Of a DNA stretch of 64,000 nucleotides, positions 45,123 through 53,413 are shown one piece after another. Origin of the DNA: Shewanella psychrophila (GTDB lineage Bacteria; Pseudomonadota; Gammaproteobacteria; Enterobacterales; Shewanellaceae). The stretch covers positions 3,534,001 to 3,598,000 of the forward strand of contig NZ_CP014782.1 in the NCBI RefSeq assembly GCF_002005305.1, given 5' to 3'. Below the pieces are notes generated by a model that was not told where the DNA came from, did no database searches, and saw only the letters and a list, made by a program, of their open reading frames with translations. Numbering within the stretch: position 1 is the stretch's first letter; each line of letters begins with the position of its first letter. The position numbers were made by a program, and so were the translations under genes.

Positions 45123-47135
45123 CTATTTTTTAAACATATCCCTCAAATTGGCAATATTAGACTTACCAGTCGTCTGCCTTTGTTGCTCACTCTGCACTTG
45201 TTTACGATTTTCCCAGATTAGATCATCCTGAGGCAGTTCCAGCAGAAAACGACTTGGCTCACAGCGTATAGTCTCACCAAATTGCCGACGTTCACGGCAA
45301 AGTACAAACCAGAGTTCCTTTTGGGCGCGTGTGATCCCTACATAGGCTAAGCGGCGTTCCTCCTCAACATTCCCCTCATCTATGCTGCTTTGATGAGGTA
45401 ATATCCTCTCCTCTGAACCCACCATAAATACATAAGGGAATTCCAAGCCTTTAGATGCGTGCAGCGTCATCAACTGAACCTGATCACCCCCTTCATCTTC
45501 ACTGTTACGCTCCATCATGTCACGCAAGGTTAGACGGGTAACCACTTCAGGCAGCGTCATCCCTTCATCGAGTTCATCCCCTTCAAGCATCTCAGTGACC
45601 CATCGATACAGCTCGGAGATATTTTTCATTCTCATCTCAGCCGCCTTGGCACTGGTACTGGTCTCGTAGAGATAATCCTCATAGTTAATATTACGGATCA
45701 AATGCTTAATGGCCTCTATGGGCTCTCCTCGAGTCACAGTCTCACTGGTATCGACAATAAACTTGCCAAACTTGTAGAGAGAAGCCATAGCCGCTGGAGG
45801 GAGGTGATGGTTCAACTCTGGGTCGAAGCTGGCCTCAAACATAGAGATCTGACGTTCGTTTGAGAAGGTACCCAAACGCTCTAGTGTAGATGGACCAATT
45901 CCACGTTTAGGCAGATTAACGACTCGTAGGAAGGCATTGTCATCATCCGGATTCACCACCAACCTGAGATAAGCCATGATATCTTTGATCTCGGCTCTAC
46001 CGAAGAATGAAGTACCACCACTGAGTTTATAGGGAATGCGGTTAGTCATCAGCGACCGCTCCAGCAGACGTGACTGATGATTACCCCGATAGAGAATCGC
46101 ATAATCTCCGAATTGAGTTTTCCCCATGAACTTGTGGCGGATCATCTCGGCAATGACTCGCTCCGCTTCCTGTTCCTCATTGGCGGCGATCAATACTCGC
46201 AGCGGCTCACCATAGGCCAGCTCACTAAACAGCGCCTTATCGTATACATGGGGGTTATTGGCGATGAGAATATTGGCAGCTTTTAAGATCCTTTGGCTAG
46301 AGCGATAGTTTTGCTCTAGCTTAATCAAACGTAAAGCAGGGAAATCTTTACCCAATAACACCAGATTCTGTGGCTTCGCCCCTCGCCATGAATAAATAGA
46401 TTGATCATCGTCCCCCACCACTGTGAAACGGGCCCTATCTCCCACAAGTAGCTTCACCATCTCATATTGGCTGGTGTTAGTATCTTGATACTCGTCCACC
46501 AGCATATATTGAATACGAGTTTGCCAGCGCGTTCTCACCTCAGCATTGTGCCTAAGTATAAGTGTCGGAATTAAAATCAGATCATCAAAATCCAGCGCAT
46601 TATAGGCCTTCATATGCTGAGCATATCTTGCGTAAAGAGCGGCAAACAGTTGTGACTGCTCATCCTTAGCTATCTTGACAGCTTGAGAAGGAATGATGAG
46701 ATCGCCCTTCCAATTGGAAATCGCCGTCATCAAGGATCTAAGTAGATCTTTATCACCATCGAGCTCATCTTCGGTAAGATCTTTGAGCAGAGCCAAGGAA
46801 TCTTGATCATCGAACAAGGAAAAACCTGGTTTCAGACCGACGACTTTATGCTCCCTCTTGATGATCTCCAAACCCAGTGTGTGGAATGTCGATATCCATA
46901 ATCCGCGTGCCTCTTTACGCCCCATGGACTGAGCCACTCGCTCCTTCATCTCACGGGCAGCTTTATTAGTAAAAGTCACCGCCGCGATATTCCGAGCCTT
47001 ATAGCCACACTTCTGCACTAAATGAGCGATCTTATTGATGATCACTCGAGTCTTACCGCTACCAGCCCCCGCAAGTACTAAGCAGGGGCCAGATACATAG
47101 TGCACGGCTTCATCTTGTCCGGGGTTTAGCTTCAT
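45123..47135 (-). CDS. rep: ATP-dependent DNA helicase Rep
   Basis: 670 residues from ATG 47135 (MKLNPGQDEAVHYVSGPCLV), matching E. coli Rep (673). Superfamily 1A motifs: LAGAGSGKTRVI (I), VTFTNKAAREMKERV (Ia), LVDEYQDTNTSQYE (II), VGDDDQSIYSWRGA (III), LEQNYRSSQRIL (IV), MTLHASKGLEFPYV (V) and YVGITRAQKEL (VI). The close match to Rep over UvrD includes GRKEARGLWISTFHTLGLEIIK-type sequence (core RGLWISTFHTLGLEII). It unwinds 3'-5' and clears proteins ahead of replication forks. An upstream extension to 47204 is open but not conserved. Confidence 0.96.
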   Translation of the reverse strand: MKLNPGQDEAVHYVSGPCLVLAGAGSGKTRVIINKIAHLVQKCGYKARNIAAVTFTNKAAREMKERVAQSMGRKEARGLWISTFHTLGLEIIKREHKVVGLKPGFSLFDDQDSLALLKDLTEDELDGDKDLLRSLMTAISNWKGDLIIPSQAVKIAKDEQSQLFAALYARYAQHMKAYNALDFDDLILIPTLILRHNAEVRTRWQTRIQYMLVDEYQDTNTSQYEMVKLLVGDRARFTVVGDDDQSIYSWRGAKPQNLVLLGKDFPALRLIKLEQNYRSSQRILKAANILIANNPHVYDKALFSELAYGEPLRVLIAANEEQEAERVIAEMIRHKFMGKTQFGDYAILYRGNHQSRLLERSLMTNRIPYKLSGGTSFFGRAEIKDIMAYLRLVVNPDDDNAFLRVVNLPKRGIGPSTLERLGTFSNERQISMFEASFDPELNHHLPPAAMASLYKFGKFIVDTSETVTRGEPIEAIKHLIRNINYEDYLYETSTSAKAAEMRMKNISELYRWVTEMLEGDELDEGMTLPEVVTRLTLRDMMERNSEDEGGDQVQLMTLHASKGLEFPYVFMVGSEERILPHQSSIDEGNVEEERRLAYVGITRAQKELWFVLCRERRQFGETIRCEPSRFLLELPQDDLIWENRKQVQSEQQRQTTGKSNIANLRDMFKK

Positions 47136-47350
47136 GGGGTTACTTTTACCAAGATTTAAAGGTTTTTGAAGCTGGCGATCATACCAGAAACTCGGACATT
47201 TCAATCTGACAATTTAAATTTCTCAGCCAGTTAAATGAATTCGGAACTGACTTAAGATAAAACTTATTTCCATATCAATTGTCTACAAACGACCAAGCTT
47301 ACTGTTCAAGCTAAATAAAGTAACTATTATTTATATTTACACATTGGGAA

Positions 47351-47379
47351 TTGCGTTCGGCAGTCCTCTGACATAAAAT
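47351..47379 (+). promoter_or_regulatory. Candidate promoter of the tetR-RND operon
   Basis: TTGCGT (47351-47356), 17-bp spacer, TAAAAT (47374-47379; 5/6 match to TATAAT). Its expected transcription start falls inside the operator palindrome immediately downstream. Confidence 0.55.
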
Positions 47380-47381
47380 AA

Positions 47382-47399
47382 TGAATGAACGTTCATTCA
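47382..47399. promoter_or_regulatory. TetR operator palindrome
   Basis: Perfect 18-bp palindrome TGAATGAACGTTCATTCA right after the -10 element. This is a typical operator for TetR/AcrR repressors and indicates autoregulation of the downstream tetR-efflux operon. It covers the in-frame ATG at 47381, making that an unlikely start. Confidence 0.8.
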
Positions 47400-47419
47400 C
47401 TCAAGAGTTCAGACCTTTC

Positions 47420-48010
47420 ATGGATAACAAACGCGAACTGATATTCGAGGCAACTGAGAAGATCATCGCCACTAAAGGCCTGCAAGGGCTATCTATGCAG
47501 CAAATAGCCAATGAAGCAGGCGTCGCCGCCGGAACCATCTACCGATATTTCAAGGACAAAGATGAGTTAATCGGCGAACTTAGAAAAAATGTACTGCGCG
47601 TAGTCGCAAACCATATTTTAAAAAATAGCCGTGAAGGTACACTCGAGCAGAGATTCAAGAGGATCTGGTTCAATATCGTTGATTTCGGTCGTCAACGTAC
47701 GCCAGCTAACCTCAGTTATGAGCAATATATCCATCTACCAGGCATAGACTCAGACCCACATCAGACATTCGAAAAAACAACTTTTGGAGAGCTACATCTA
47801 CTCTTCGAAGAAGGCAAGGCTGAAGGCCTGTTTCACTCTCTTCACAACAAAGCTCTCTTTGCCGTGTCGCTAGAGCCTGCAGTCGCCCTTGGACGAAGCA
47901 TCCGACGCAAACAATTAGAATACGATAAAGCTGAACTAGAACTTGCCTGTAACCTTTGCTGGCAAACCATTACTAAACAAACTAAAAGGAGCTATCAGGA
48001 CTATGAATGA
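47420..48010 (+). CDS. TetR/AcrR family repressor of the RND efflux operon
   Basis: 196 residues from ATG 47420 (MDNKRELIFEATEKIIATKG). The helix-turn-helix is in LSMQQIANEAGVAAGTIYRYF (about 27-47), the usual TetR pattern; the C-terminal ligand domain is not informative. An ATG at 47381 would add 13 residues but lies in the operator. It is the first gene of tetR-MFP-RND and presumably represses it until a substrate binds. Odd feature: the last codons (KRSYQDYE) are also the start of the first tandem repeat unit, whose mini-ORF begins at 48003, before the tetR stop. Confidence 0.88.
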   Translation: MDNKRELIFEATEKIIATKGLQGLSMQQIANEAGVAAGTIYRYFKDKDELIGELRKNVLRVVANHILKNSREGTLEQRFKRIWFNIVDFGRQRTPANLSYEQYIHLPGIDSDPHQTFEKTTFGELHLLFEEGKAEGLFHSLHNKALFAVSLEPAVALGRSIRRKQLEYDKAELELACNLCWQTITKQTKRSYQDYE

Positions 48011-48095
48011 TTCGAATAAACCTGATGCTGCCAGCGGCGTTTTCTACCAAACCGATCTACCTAACTTAACTCAAAAGGAGCTATCAGGACTATGA
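48003..48095 (+). CDS. Repeat mini-ORF 1 (30 residues)
   Basis: Starts MNDSNKPDAASGVFYQTDLP and continues NLTQKELSGL. AAGGAG lies 10 bp upstream inside tetR. It overlaps the tetR 3' end in another frame, and its TGA overlaps the ATG of mini-ORF 2 (ATGA). Not a recognised protein; perhaps only a translated spacer. Confidence 0.5.
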   Translation: MNDSNKPDAASGVFYQTDLPNLTQKELSGL

Positions 48096-48181
48096 ATGAC
48101 TCGAATCAACCTGATGCTGCCAGCGGCGTCTACCAAACCGATCTACCTAACTTAACTCAAAAGGAGCTATCAGGACTATGA
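48092..48181 (+). CDS. Repeat mini-ORF 2 (29 residues)
   Basis: Same peptide as mini-ORF 1 with Gln for Lys at position 6 and one residue deleted (a 3-bp loss that keeps the frame). Stop overlaps the next ATG (ATGA). Confidence 0.5.
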   Translation: MNDSNQPDAASGVYQTDLPNLTQKELSGL

Positions 48182-48237
48182 ATGACTCGAATCAACCTGA
48201 TGTTTCCAGTGGCATTCTACCAAACCGATCTACCTAA
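48178..48237 (+). CDS. Repeat mini-ORF 3 (19 residues, shifted)
   Basis: MNDSNQPDVSSGILPNRST. A 2-bp change relative to units 4 and 6 alters the frame after residue 12, ending at TAA 48235-48237, 27 bp before the next ATG. Identical to mini-ORF 5. Confidence 0.4.
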   Translation: MNDSNQPDVSSGILPNRST

Positions 48238-48264
48238 CTTAACTCAAAAGGAGCTATCAGGACT

Positions 48265-48357
48265 ATGAATGACTCGAATCAATCTGATGCTTCCAGTGGC
48301 ATTTTCTACCAAACCGATCTACCTAACTTAACTCAAAAGGAGCTATCAGGACTATGA
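48265..48357 (+). CDS. Repeat mini-ORF 4 (30 residues)
   Basis: Full-length form, MNDSNQSDASSGIFYQTDLP then NLTQKELSGL; TGA overlaps the next ATG. Identical to mini-ORF 6. Confidence 0.5.
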   Translation: MNDSNQSDASSGIFYQTDLPNLTQKELSGL

Positions 48358-48413
48358 ATGACTCGAATCAACCTGATGTTTCCAGTGGCATTCTACCAAA
48401 CCGATCTACCTAA
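48354..48413 (+). CDS. Repeat mini-ORF 5 (19 residues, shifted)
   Basis: Copy of mini-ORF 3 with the same 2-bp change and early TAA. Confidence 0.4.
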   Translation: MNDSNQPDVSSGILPNRST

Positions 48414-48440
48414 CTTAACTCAAAAGGAGCTATCAGGACT

Positions 48441-48533
48441 ATGAATGACTCGAATCAATCTGATGCTTCCAGTGGCATTTTCTACCAAACCGATCTACCT
48501 AACTTAACTCAAAAGGAGCTATCAGGACTATGA
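48441..48533 (+). CDS. Repeat mini-ORF 6 (30 residues), coupled to the MFP gene
   Basis: Full-length form identical to mini-ORF 4. Its last codon and TGA overlap the start codon of the membrane fusion protein (ATGA at 48530-48533), so translation of the pump gene is probably coupled to this peptide. Confidence 0.5.
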   Translation: MNDSNQSDASSGIFYQTDLPNLTQKELSGL

Positions 48534-49648
48534 AAAAGTGGACCCTGATGATGCTAATCATCGCACTACTGGCATTCGGTTCAGTGATAGGATTTAACTT
48601 AATGGTTAAGGCCAAGATTGCCGATGCCATCGCTAATATGCCTGAACCAGAATCCCCAGTTACGGCACTGACTCTGGCTAGTGTTAATTGGCAACCCACC
48701 ATCGATGCTATTGGATTTGTAGAGCCAAATCAAGGACTCACCATTGCCAATGAGCTCTCTGGCGTAGTATCTGAAATCAACTTCGAAAATGGTAGTAAGG
48801 TCAAGGTAGACCAGAGTTTAATTGTACTCGACTCAGCGGTAGAAAAAGCCAACCTTAAGAGTAAGATGGTTCAGCTTCCTGCTGCTGAGGCCGACTATAA
48901 GCGACTAGTACTCCTGTATAGACAAAAGTCGGTATCTAAGCAAGATCTTGACAATAGCCAAGCTAAATACCTGGCACTTAAAGCAGATATCGAAAGCTTA
49001 ACAGCTACCATTGATCGCAGAGAAATTGACGCGCCATTTAACGGGCTTATCGGGATCCGTAGTGTTAATTTAGGTGAATACCTCCAGGCCGGTACCGATA
49101 TCGTTCGACTCGAAGATATCAGCACCATGAAGATCCGCTTTACCGTACCTCAGACACAGCTACCACGTATCTCAAAAGGACAAACGATTAATGTCTATGT
49201 CGATGCCTACCCTGAGCATCCGTTCGAAGGCAAGATATCGGCTATCGAGCCTGCAGTTTTCTATCAAAGCGGCTTGATCCAAATTCAGGCCAAAATACCT
49301 AACATAGACGCTAAGTTGCGTAGTGGTATGTTTGCCCGTGTCGCCATTCTGCTGCCAGAATTAACTAACCAACTTGTTCTACCACAGACAGCCATTAACT
49401 TTACCCTTTACGGTAACTCTATCTATGTCATTCATGAGGTGAGTGAAGATGGAAATATGGTAAAACGAGTCAAGCAGATAAATGTCGAAGTACTCGAGCG
49501 TAATGGTAACGATGCCCTCGTCAGTGGTGACTTGAAGGCTAACGACCTTATCGTGACTTCCGGCCAGATCAGACTCAGTAACAACAGCAAAGTCAAAGTG
49601 ACCGAGGATAAAGCTCTAACTCCTCCGGCTACGATGCCACAACTTTAA
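48530..49648 (+). CDS. RND efflux membrane fusion protein (HlyD/AcrA type)
   Basis: 372 residues. N-terminal membrane anchor (about 4-24), then the lipoyl first half (VEPNQGLTIANELSGVVSEI, NGSKVKVDQSLIVLDS), coiled-coil hairpin (about 105-165), lipoyl second half (IDAPFNGLIGIRSVNLGEYL), beta-barrel and membrane-proximal domains. It links the RND pump to an outer membrane channel, which is not encoded here. Translation starts at the last copy of the repeated Shine-Dalgarno-ATG unit. The RND gene begins 12 bp after its stop. Confidence 0.94.
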   Translation: MKKWTLMMLIIALLAFGSVIGFNLMVKAKIADAIANMPEPESPVTALTLASVNWQPTIDAIGFVEPNQGLTIANELSGVVSEINFENGSKVKVDQSLIVLDSAVEKANLKSKMVQLPAAEADYKRLVLLYRQKSVSKQDLDNSQAKYLALKADIESLTATIDRREIDAPFNGLIGIRSVNLGEYLQAGTDIVRLEDISTMKIRFTVPQTQLPRISKGQTINVYVDAYPEHPFEGKISAIEPAVFYQSGLIQIQAKIPNIDAKLRSGMFARVAILLPELTNQLVLPQTAINFTLYGNSIYVIHEVSEDGNMVKRVKQINVEVLERNGNDALVSGDLKANDLIVTSGQIRLSNNSKVKVTEDKALTPPATMPQL

Positions 49649-49660
49649 GAGGAGCTGGCA

Positions 49661-52600
49661 ATGCGCTTTACTGATATTTTTATTCGCAGACCGGTACTCG
49701 CCGCCTCGATAAGCTTACTCCTGCTGCTATTAGGGTTTTACTCCCTTAACAGTATGCAGGTTCGTGAATACCCTGAGATGACCAATACCGTGGTCACCGT
49801 CTCCACCAGCTACTATGGTGCCGATGCAAACTTGATCCAGGGCTTTATTACTCAGCCTCTGGAGCAAGCCCTTGCTCAAGCCGACAATGTCGACTTCATG
49901 ACTTCAGACAGCGCCCTTGGTACCTCCAAGATCACTGTTTATATGAAGCTAAACACAGATCCCAATGGTGCCCTAGCCGATATTCTGGCCAAGGTTAACT
50001 CGGTACGTTCTCAGCTTCCTAAAGAGGCCGAAGACTCCACCGTGGATATGTCCACAGGTTCACAGACCTCTGTCTTGTATATCTCTTTCTATAGCGATCA
50101 GATCAACTCAAGCCAGATAACGGATTATCTCGAACGTGTCGTTAAACCTGAGCTGTTTACCATAGATGGGGTTGCTAAAGTTAACCTCTATGGCGGTATC
50201 AAGTACGCCATGAGAATATGGTTAGACCCTGCTCGTATGGGAGCCTTCAACCTGTCCTCATCCGAGGTGATGCAGGTTCTGCAGGCCAATAACTATCAAT
50301 CTGCCGTAGGTCAAGCCAATGGGGTGTTTACCCTGTTCAATGGTACAGCTGATACTCAAGTTGCCACCGTCGATGAGCTCAAAAAACTTGTTATAGCTAG
50401 CAAAAATGGTCTGGTTATTCGTCTCGGTGATATTGCCGATGTCAGCTTGGAAAAGAGCCACGATGTCTACCGCGCTCTGGCCGATGGACAAGAGGCTGTA
50501 GTTGTCGCACTGGATGTCACTCCAACAGCCAATCCATTAGTCGTCGCAGCCGATGCACGCGCTCTGATGCCAGATATAGAACGTAATCTACCAGTCTCTA
50601 TGAAGACACGCATCTTGTATGATTCCTCTCTCGCTATCGATGAATCTATTAACGAAGTGATTAAGACAATTGGTGAGGCCTCGCTTATCGTTATCGTAGT
50701 GATAACTTTATTTTTAGGCTCACTACGCGCCGTCATTATCCCGATAGTAACCATTCCTCTGTCACTAGTAGGCGTTGCCGTTATCATGCAGATGTTTGGC
50801 TTTACGCTGAACCTAATGACTCTACTAGCCATGGTTCTAGCCATCGGCTTAGTGGTGGATGACGCCATCGTGGTGGTAGAGAATGTCGATCGGCATATCA
50901 AGCTAGGTGAGACACCGTTCAGGGCAGCGATTATCGGTACCCGCGAGATCGCGGTACCTGTGATATCCATGACCATAACTCTGGCAGCGGTCTATGCACC
51001 GATAGCCCTGATGGGAGGAATAACAGGCTCCTTGTTTAAAGAGTTTGCCCTCACCTTAGCCGGTGCGGTATTTATCTCGGGGATCGTGGCACTGACACTT
51101 TCACCTATGATGTGCTCCAAGATCCTCAAATCTCACACGACACCTAATCGTTTCGAGCGTGGGGTCGAGAGCTTTCTTGCAGGCATGACTAAGCGTTATC
51201 AGCGTATGCTCAATGCCGTCATGGAGCGTCGTCCCGTGGTGATCGGATTCGCGGCTATCGTGTTTGCCTCACTGCCTGTGATGTTTCACTTTATCCCATC
51301 TGAACTTGCTCCGAACGAAGATAAGAGTGTGGTCATGATGATGGGTACTGCACCATCAACAGCTAACTTGGACTATATCCAGTCTAATATGGCGATAGTC
51401 ACCAGCATGATTAAAGCCCATCCTGAATCAGCCGCATCACTGGCCTTTGTCGGCGTACCAAACTCCAACCAAGCCTTTGGTATTGCGCCACTGGTCCCAT
51501 GGAGTGAGCGAGATAAATCACAGAAAGAGATGCAGAAAATACTAGGGAAAGAAGTTAAGGAAGTCCCGGGCATGGCGGTCACGACCTTCCAGATGCCTGA
51601 ACTTCCTGGTGCATCCAGCGGCTTACCCATACAATTTGTTATCACGACTTCTAACTCATTTGAGAGCCTATTCCAAATTGGTAGTGGCGTGCTTGAAAAG
51701 GTGCAAAAAAGCCCACTTTTTGTCTACTCGAAAATCGACCTGAAATTCGACTCTGGCACCATGAAACTCCATATCAAGCGTGATTTGGCTGGTACTTACG
51801 GTATCACGATGCAAGATATCGGTGTGACCCTGACGACCATGATGAGCGACGGTTATGTTAATCGTATCAACTTAGATGGCCGATCATATGAAGTCATCCC
51901 TCAGGTTGAACGTAAGTACCGAGCGAACCCGGAATCGCTCGACGGTTATTACCTAAAAGCCGCCGATGGTCGTTCGGTCCCACTATCTAGCTTAGTGGAT
52001 ATCGAGATGGTATCAGAGCCGAGATCCCTGCCACACTTTAATCAGATGAACTCTCTGACGGTGAGCGGCGTAGCCACACCCGGAGTGGCTATGGGGGATG
52101 TCATCACCTTCTTGCAAGATATTGGTGATACCGACCTGCCTAAAGGCTACAGCTATGACTTCCTGGGTGAATCTCGACAATTTGTCACCGAAGGCTCCGC
52201 CCTGTTTGCCACCTTCGGCCTAGCGCTAGCAATCATCTTCCTAGTGCTAGCCAGCCAGTTCGAGAGTGCTCGCGACCCTCTGGTTATCTTGGTTTCTGTT
52301 CCACTTGCTATCAGTGGTGCACTCATAGCCCTGGGCTGGACTCATGTCTTCGGTTTGTCATCGATGAACATCTATACCCAAGTTGGCCTGATCACCTTAG
52401 TGGGGTTGATCACTAAACACGGTATCTTGATGTGTGAAGTGGCCAAGGAGGAACAACTGCATAACGGCCTTAGTAAGATGGATGCGATTAAACTTGCGGC
52501 TACCGTACGTTTACGCCCAATCTTGATGACAACAGCAGCCATGATTGCTGGCCTTATCCCACTGCTATTCGCTGTAGGAGCCGGTGCAGTGGCACGCTTT

Positions 52601-52750
52601 AACATAGGTCTAGTGATCGTGTCAGGCTTAGCCATAGGCACGCTGTTCACTCTGTTTGTGTTACCAGTGATCTATACCTACTTGGCAGAAAGGCATGAGC
52701 CACTACCCGTTTTTGACGAAGAATCAGCCCTCGATACATCTAAAGCTTAG
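49661..52750 (+). CDS. RND multidrug efflux pump (HAE1 family)
   Basis: 1029 residues, 12 transmembrane helices expected. N terminus MRFTDIFIRRPVLAASISLL, two periplasmic loops, and helix 4 LAIGLVVDDAIVVVEN with the proton-relay Asp pair, followed by GTREIAVPVISMTITLAAVYAPIAL (core AVPVISMTITLAAVYAP) are typical of AcrB/MexF/VexF-type pumps. It exports drugs or other amphiphiles by proton exchange. AGGAGC precedes the start. Its TAG stop codon is also the first three bases of a run of 20 TAGGTTC heptamers. Confidence 0.95.
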   Translation: MRFTDIFIRRPVLAASISLLLLLLGFYSLNSMQVREYPEMTNTVVTVSTSYYGADANLIQGFITQPLEQALAQADNVDFMTSDSALGTSKITVYMKLNTDPNGALADILAKVNSVRSQLPKEAEDSTVDMSTGSQTSVLYISFYSDQINSSQITDYLERVVKPELFTIDGVAKVNLYGGIKYAMRIWLDPARMGAFNLSSSEVMQVLQANNYQSAVGQANGVFTLFNGTADTQVATVDELKKLVIASKNGLVIRLGDIADVSLEKSHDVYRALADGQEAVVVALDVTPTANPLVVAADARALMPDIERNLPVSMKTRILYDSSLAIDESINEVIKTIGEASLIVIVVITLFLGSLRAVIIPIVTIPLSLVGVAVIMQMFGFTLNLMTLLAMVLAIGLVVDDAIVVVENVDRHIKLGETPFRAAIIGTREIAVPVISMTITLAAVYAPIALMGGITGSLFKEFALTLAGAVFISGIVALTLSPMMCSKILKSHTTPNRFERGVESFLAGMTKRYQRMLNAVMERRPVVIGFAAIVFASLPVMFHFIPSELAPNEDKSVVMMMGTAPSTANLDYIQSNMAIVTSMIKAHPESAASLAFVGVPNSNQAFGIAPLVPWSERDKSQKEMQKILGKEVKEVPGMAVTTFQMPELPGASSGLPIQFVITTSNSFESLFQIGSGVLEKVQKSPLFVYSKIDLKFDSGTMKLHIKRDLAGTYGITMQDIGVTLTTMMSDGYVNRINLDGRSYEVIPQVERKYRANPESLDGYYLKAADGRSVPLSSLVDIEMVSEPRSLPHFNQMNSLTVSGVATPGVAMGDVITFLQDIGDTDLPKGYSYDFLGESRQFVTEGSALFATFGLALAIIFLVLASQFESARDPLVILVSVPLAISGALIALGWTHVFGLSSMNIYTQVGLITLVGLITKHGILMCEVAKEEQLHNGLSKMDAIKLAATVRLRPILMTTAAMIAGLIPLLFAVGAGAVARFNIGLVIVSGLAIGTLFTLFVLPVIYTYLAERHEPLPVFDEESALDTSKA

Positions 52751-52887
52751 GTTCTAGGTTCTAGGTTCTAGGTTCTAGGTTCTAGGTTCTAGGTTCTAGG
52801 TTCTAGGTTCTAGGTTCTAGGTTCTAGGTTCTAGGTTCTAGGTTCTAGGTTCTAGGTTCTAGGTTCTAGGTTCTAGGTTCTAGGTTC
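52748..52887. repeat. 20 perfect copies of TAGGTTC overlapping the RND stop codon
   Basis: 140 bp of uninterrupted heptamer; the first TAG is the stop codon of the RND gene. Runs until TTCAACACTC ahead of the terminator. A slippage-prone microsatellite placed in the 3' UTR of the efflux operon. Confidence 0.98.
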
Positions 52888-52897
52888 TTCAACACTC

Positions 52898-52941
52898 AGG
52901 CCTGAATAATACTAATTGGTATTATTCAGGCCTTTTATTTT
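52898..52941 (+). terminator. Terminator of the tetR-MFP-RND operon
   Basis: Perfect 15-bp stem AGGCCTGAATAATAC (52898-52912) / GTATTATTCAGGCCT (52919-52933), loop TAATTG, followed by TTTTATTTT. The tip reads ATACTAATTGGTAT, resembling the ends of the MITE-like elements. Confidence 0.93.
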
Positions 52942-53066
52942 CATTAAATACAATAACTCAACTTTTGTGAGTAATCTTTTTCCAATAGCGAGTATGCTCA
53001 GGTACAATCCAGCTAATATTAAAGCACTGAGTGCTTATAGCATTTGCCAACGGCGGACCATAGATA

Positions 53067-53327
53067 ATGATAAATCCAAAGAAAATTGAAGAAGTTGCCA
53101 AGCAATTAGCCGATAGCCTGCCCAGCGGCCTGAAGCAATTCGCTGGTGAGTTTGAAGATAAGAGTAAGCAAATCTTGCAAAACCAGTTGATGAAATTGGA
53201 TGTGGTTTCCCATGAAGAATTTGAAGTTCAGCAGCATGTTTTACTCAAGACCCGTGAAAAGCTAGAAGCCTTACAGGCACAGGTCGATGCGCTGGAGAAG
53301 AGACTCAACGAGAGTGAAAGCGAATAA
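53067..53327 (+). CDS. ubiK: Ubiquinone biosynthesis accessory factor UbiK (YqiC)
   Basis: 86 residues. N-terminal amphipathic helix (MINPKKIEEVAKQLADSLPSG), middle FEDKSKQILQNQLMKLDVVSHEEFEVQ and a C-terminal coiled coil (TREKLEALQAQVDALEKRL) are the full UbiK pattern. In E. coli and Salmonella UbiK forms trimers, binds UbiJ and lipids, and supports the soluble Ubi complex during aerobic ubiquinone synthesis. Single gene between two strong terminators. Confidence 0.93.
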   Translation: MINPKKIEEVAKQLADSLPSGLKQFAGEFEDKSKQILQNQLMKLDVVSHEEFEVQQHVLLKTREKLEALQAQVDALEKRLNESESE

Positions 53328-53337
53328 GTTTCAGGTT

Positions 53338-53351
53338 ATACCAATCGGTAT
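53338..53351. repeat. Solo MITE-end-like palindrome ATACCAATCGGTAT
   Basis: 14-bp imperfect palindrome nearly identical to the left end of MITE copy B (ATACCAATAGGTAT, 63093-63106). No matching second end is nearby, so it may be a remnant. Confidence 0.45.
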
Positions 53352-53363
53352 GAAAACTGACAC

Positions 53364-53392
53364 AAAAAAAGAGCGCTTAAGCGCTCTTTTTT
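53364..53392. terminator. Bidirectional terminator after ubiK
   Basis: AAAAAAGAGCGC / GCGCTCTTTTTT around TTAA (53365-53392). Serves convergent ubiK (+) and the DUF417 gene (-). Confidence 0.93.
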
Positions 53393-53413
53393 ATTGCCTG
53401 TCGCTCATCTCAA

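Larger units (their letters stand above)
47984..48534 (+). repeat. Six tandem ~88-bp repeats carrying Shine-Dalgarno and mini-ORFs
   Basis: Units start with AAAAGGAGCTATCAGGACT, then ATG. ATGs lie at 48003, 48092, 48178, 48265, 48354, 48441, and the final partial copy gives the real MFP start at 48530. Unit lengths are 89, 86, 87, 89, 87, 89 bp. Units 3+4 equal 5+6, so a 176-bp dimer was duplicated. Each unit repeats the exact tetR-MFP junction (ribosome binding site plus start codon) followed by a short coding stretch. Confidence 0.97.

Noticed and set aside
47136..47204. N-terminal extension of Rep
   Set aside because: MKCPSFWYDRQL is not conserved; Rep begins MKLNPGQ.
47984..48534. CRISPR array from regular ~88-bp repeats
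   Set aside because: Units are near-identical along their whole length with no unique spacers, and no cas genes are present. They duplicate the tetR-MFP junction.
52748..52887. Telomere-like or CRISPR-like meaning for the heptamers
   Set aside because: A circular gammaproteobacterial chromosome context and a 140-bp internal tract at a gene end fit simple slippage.
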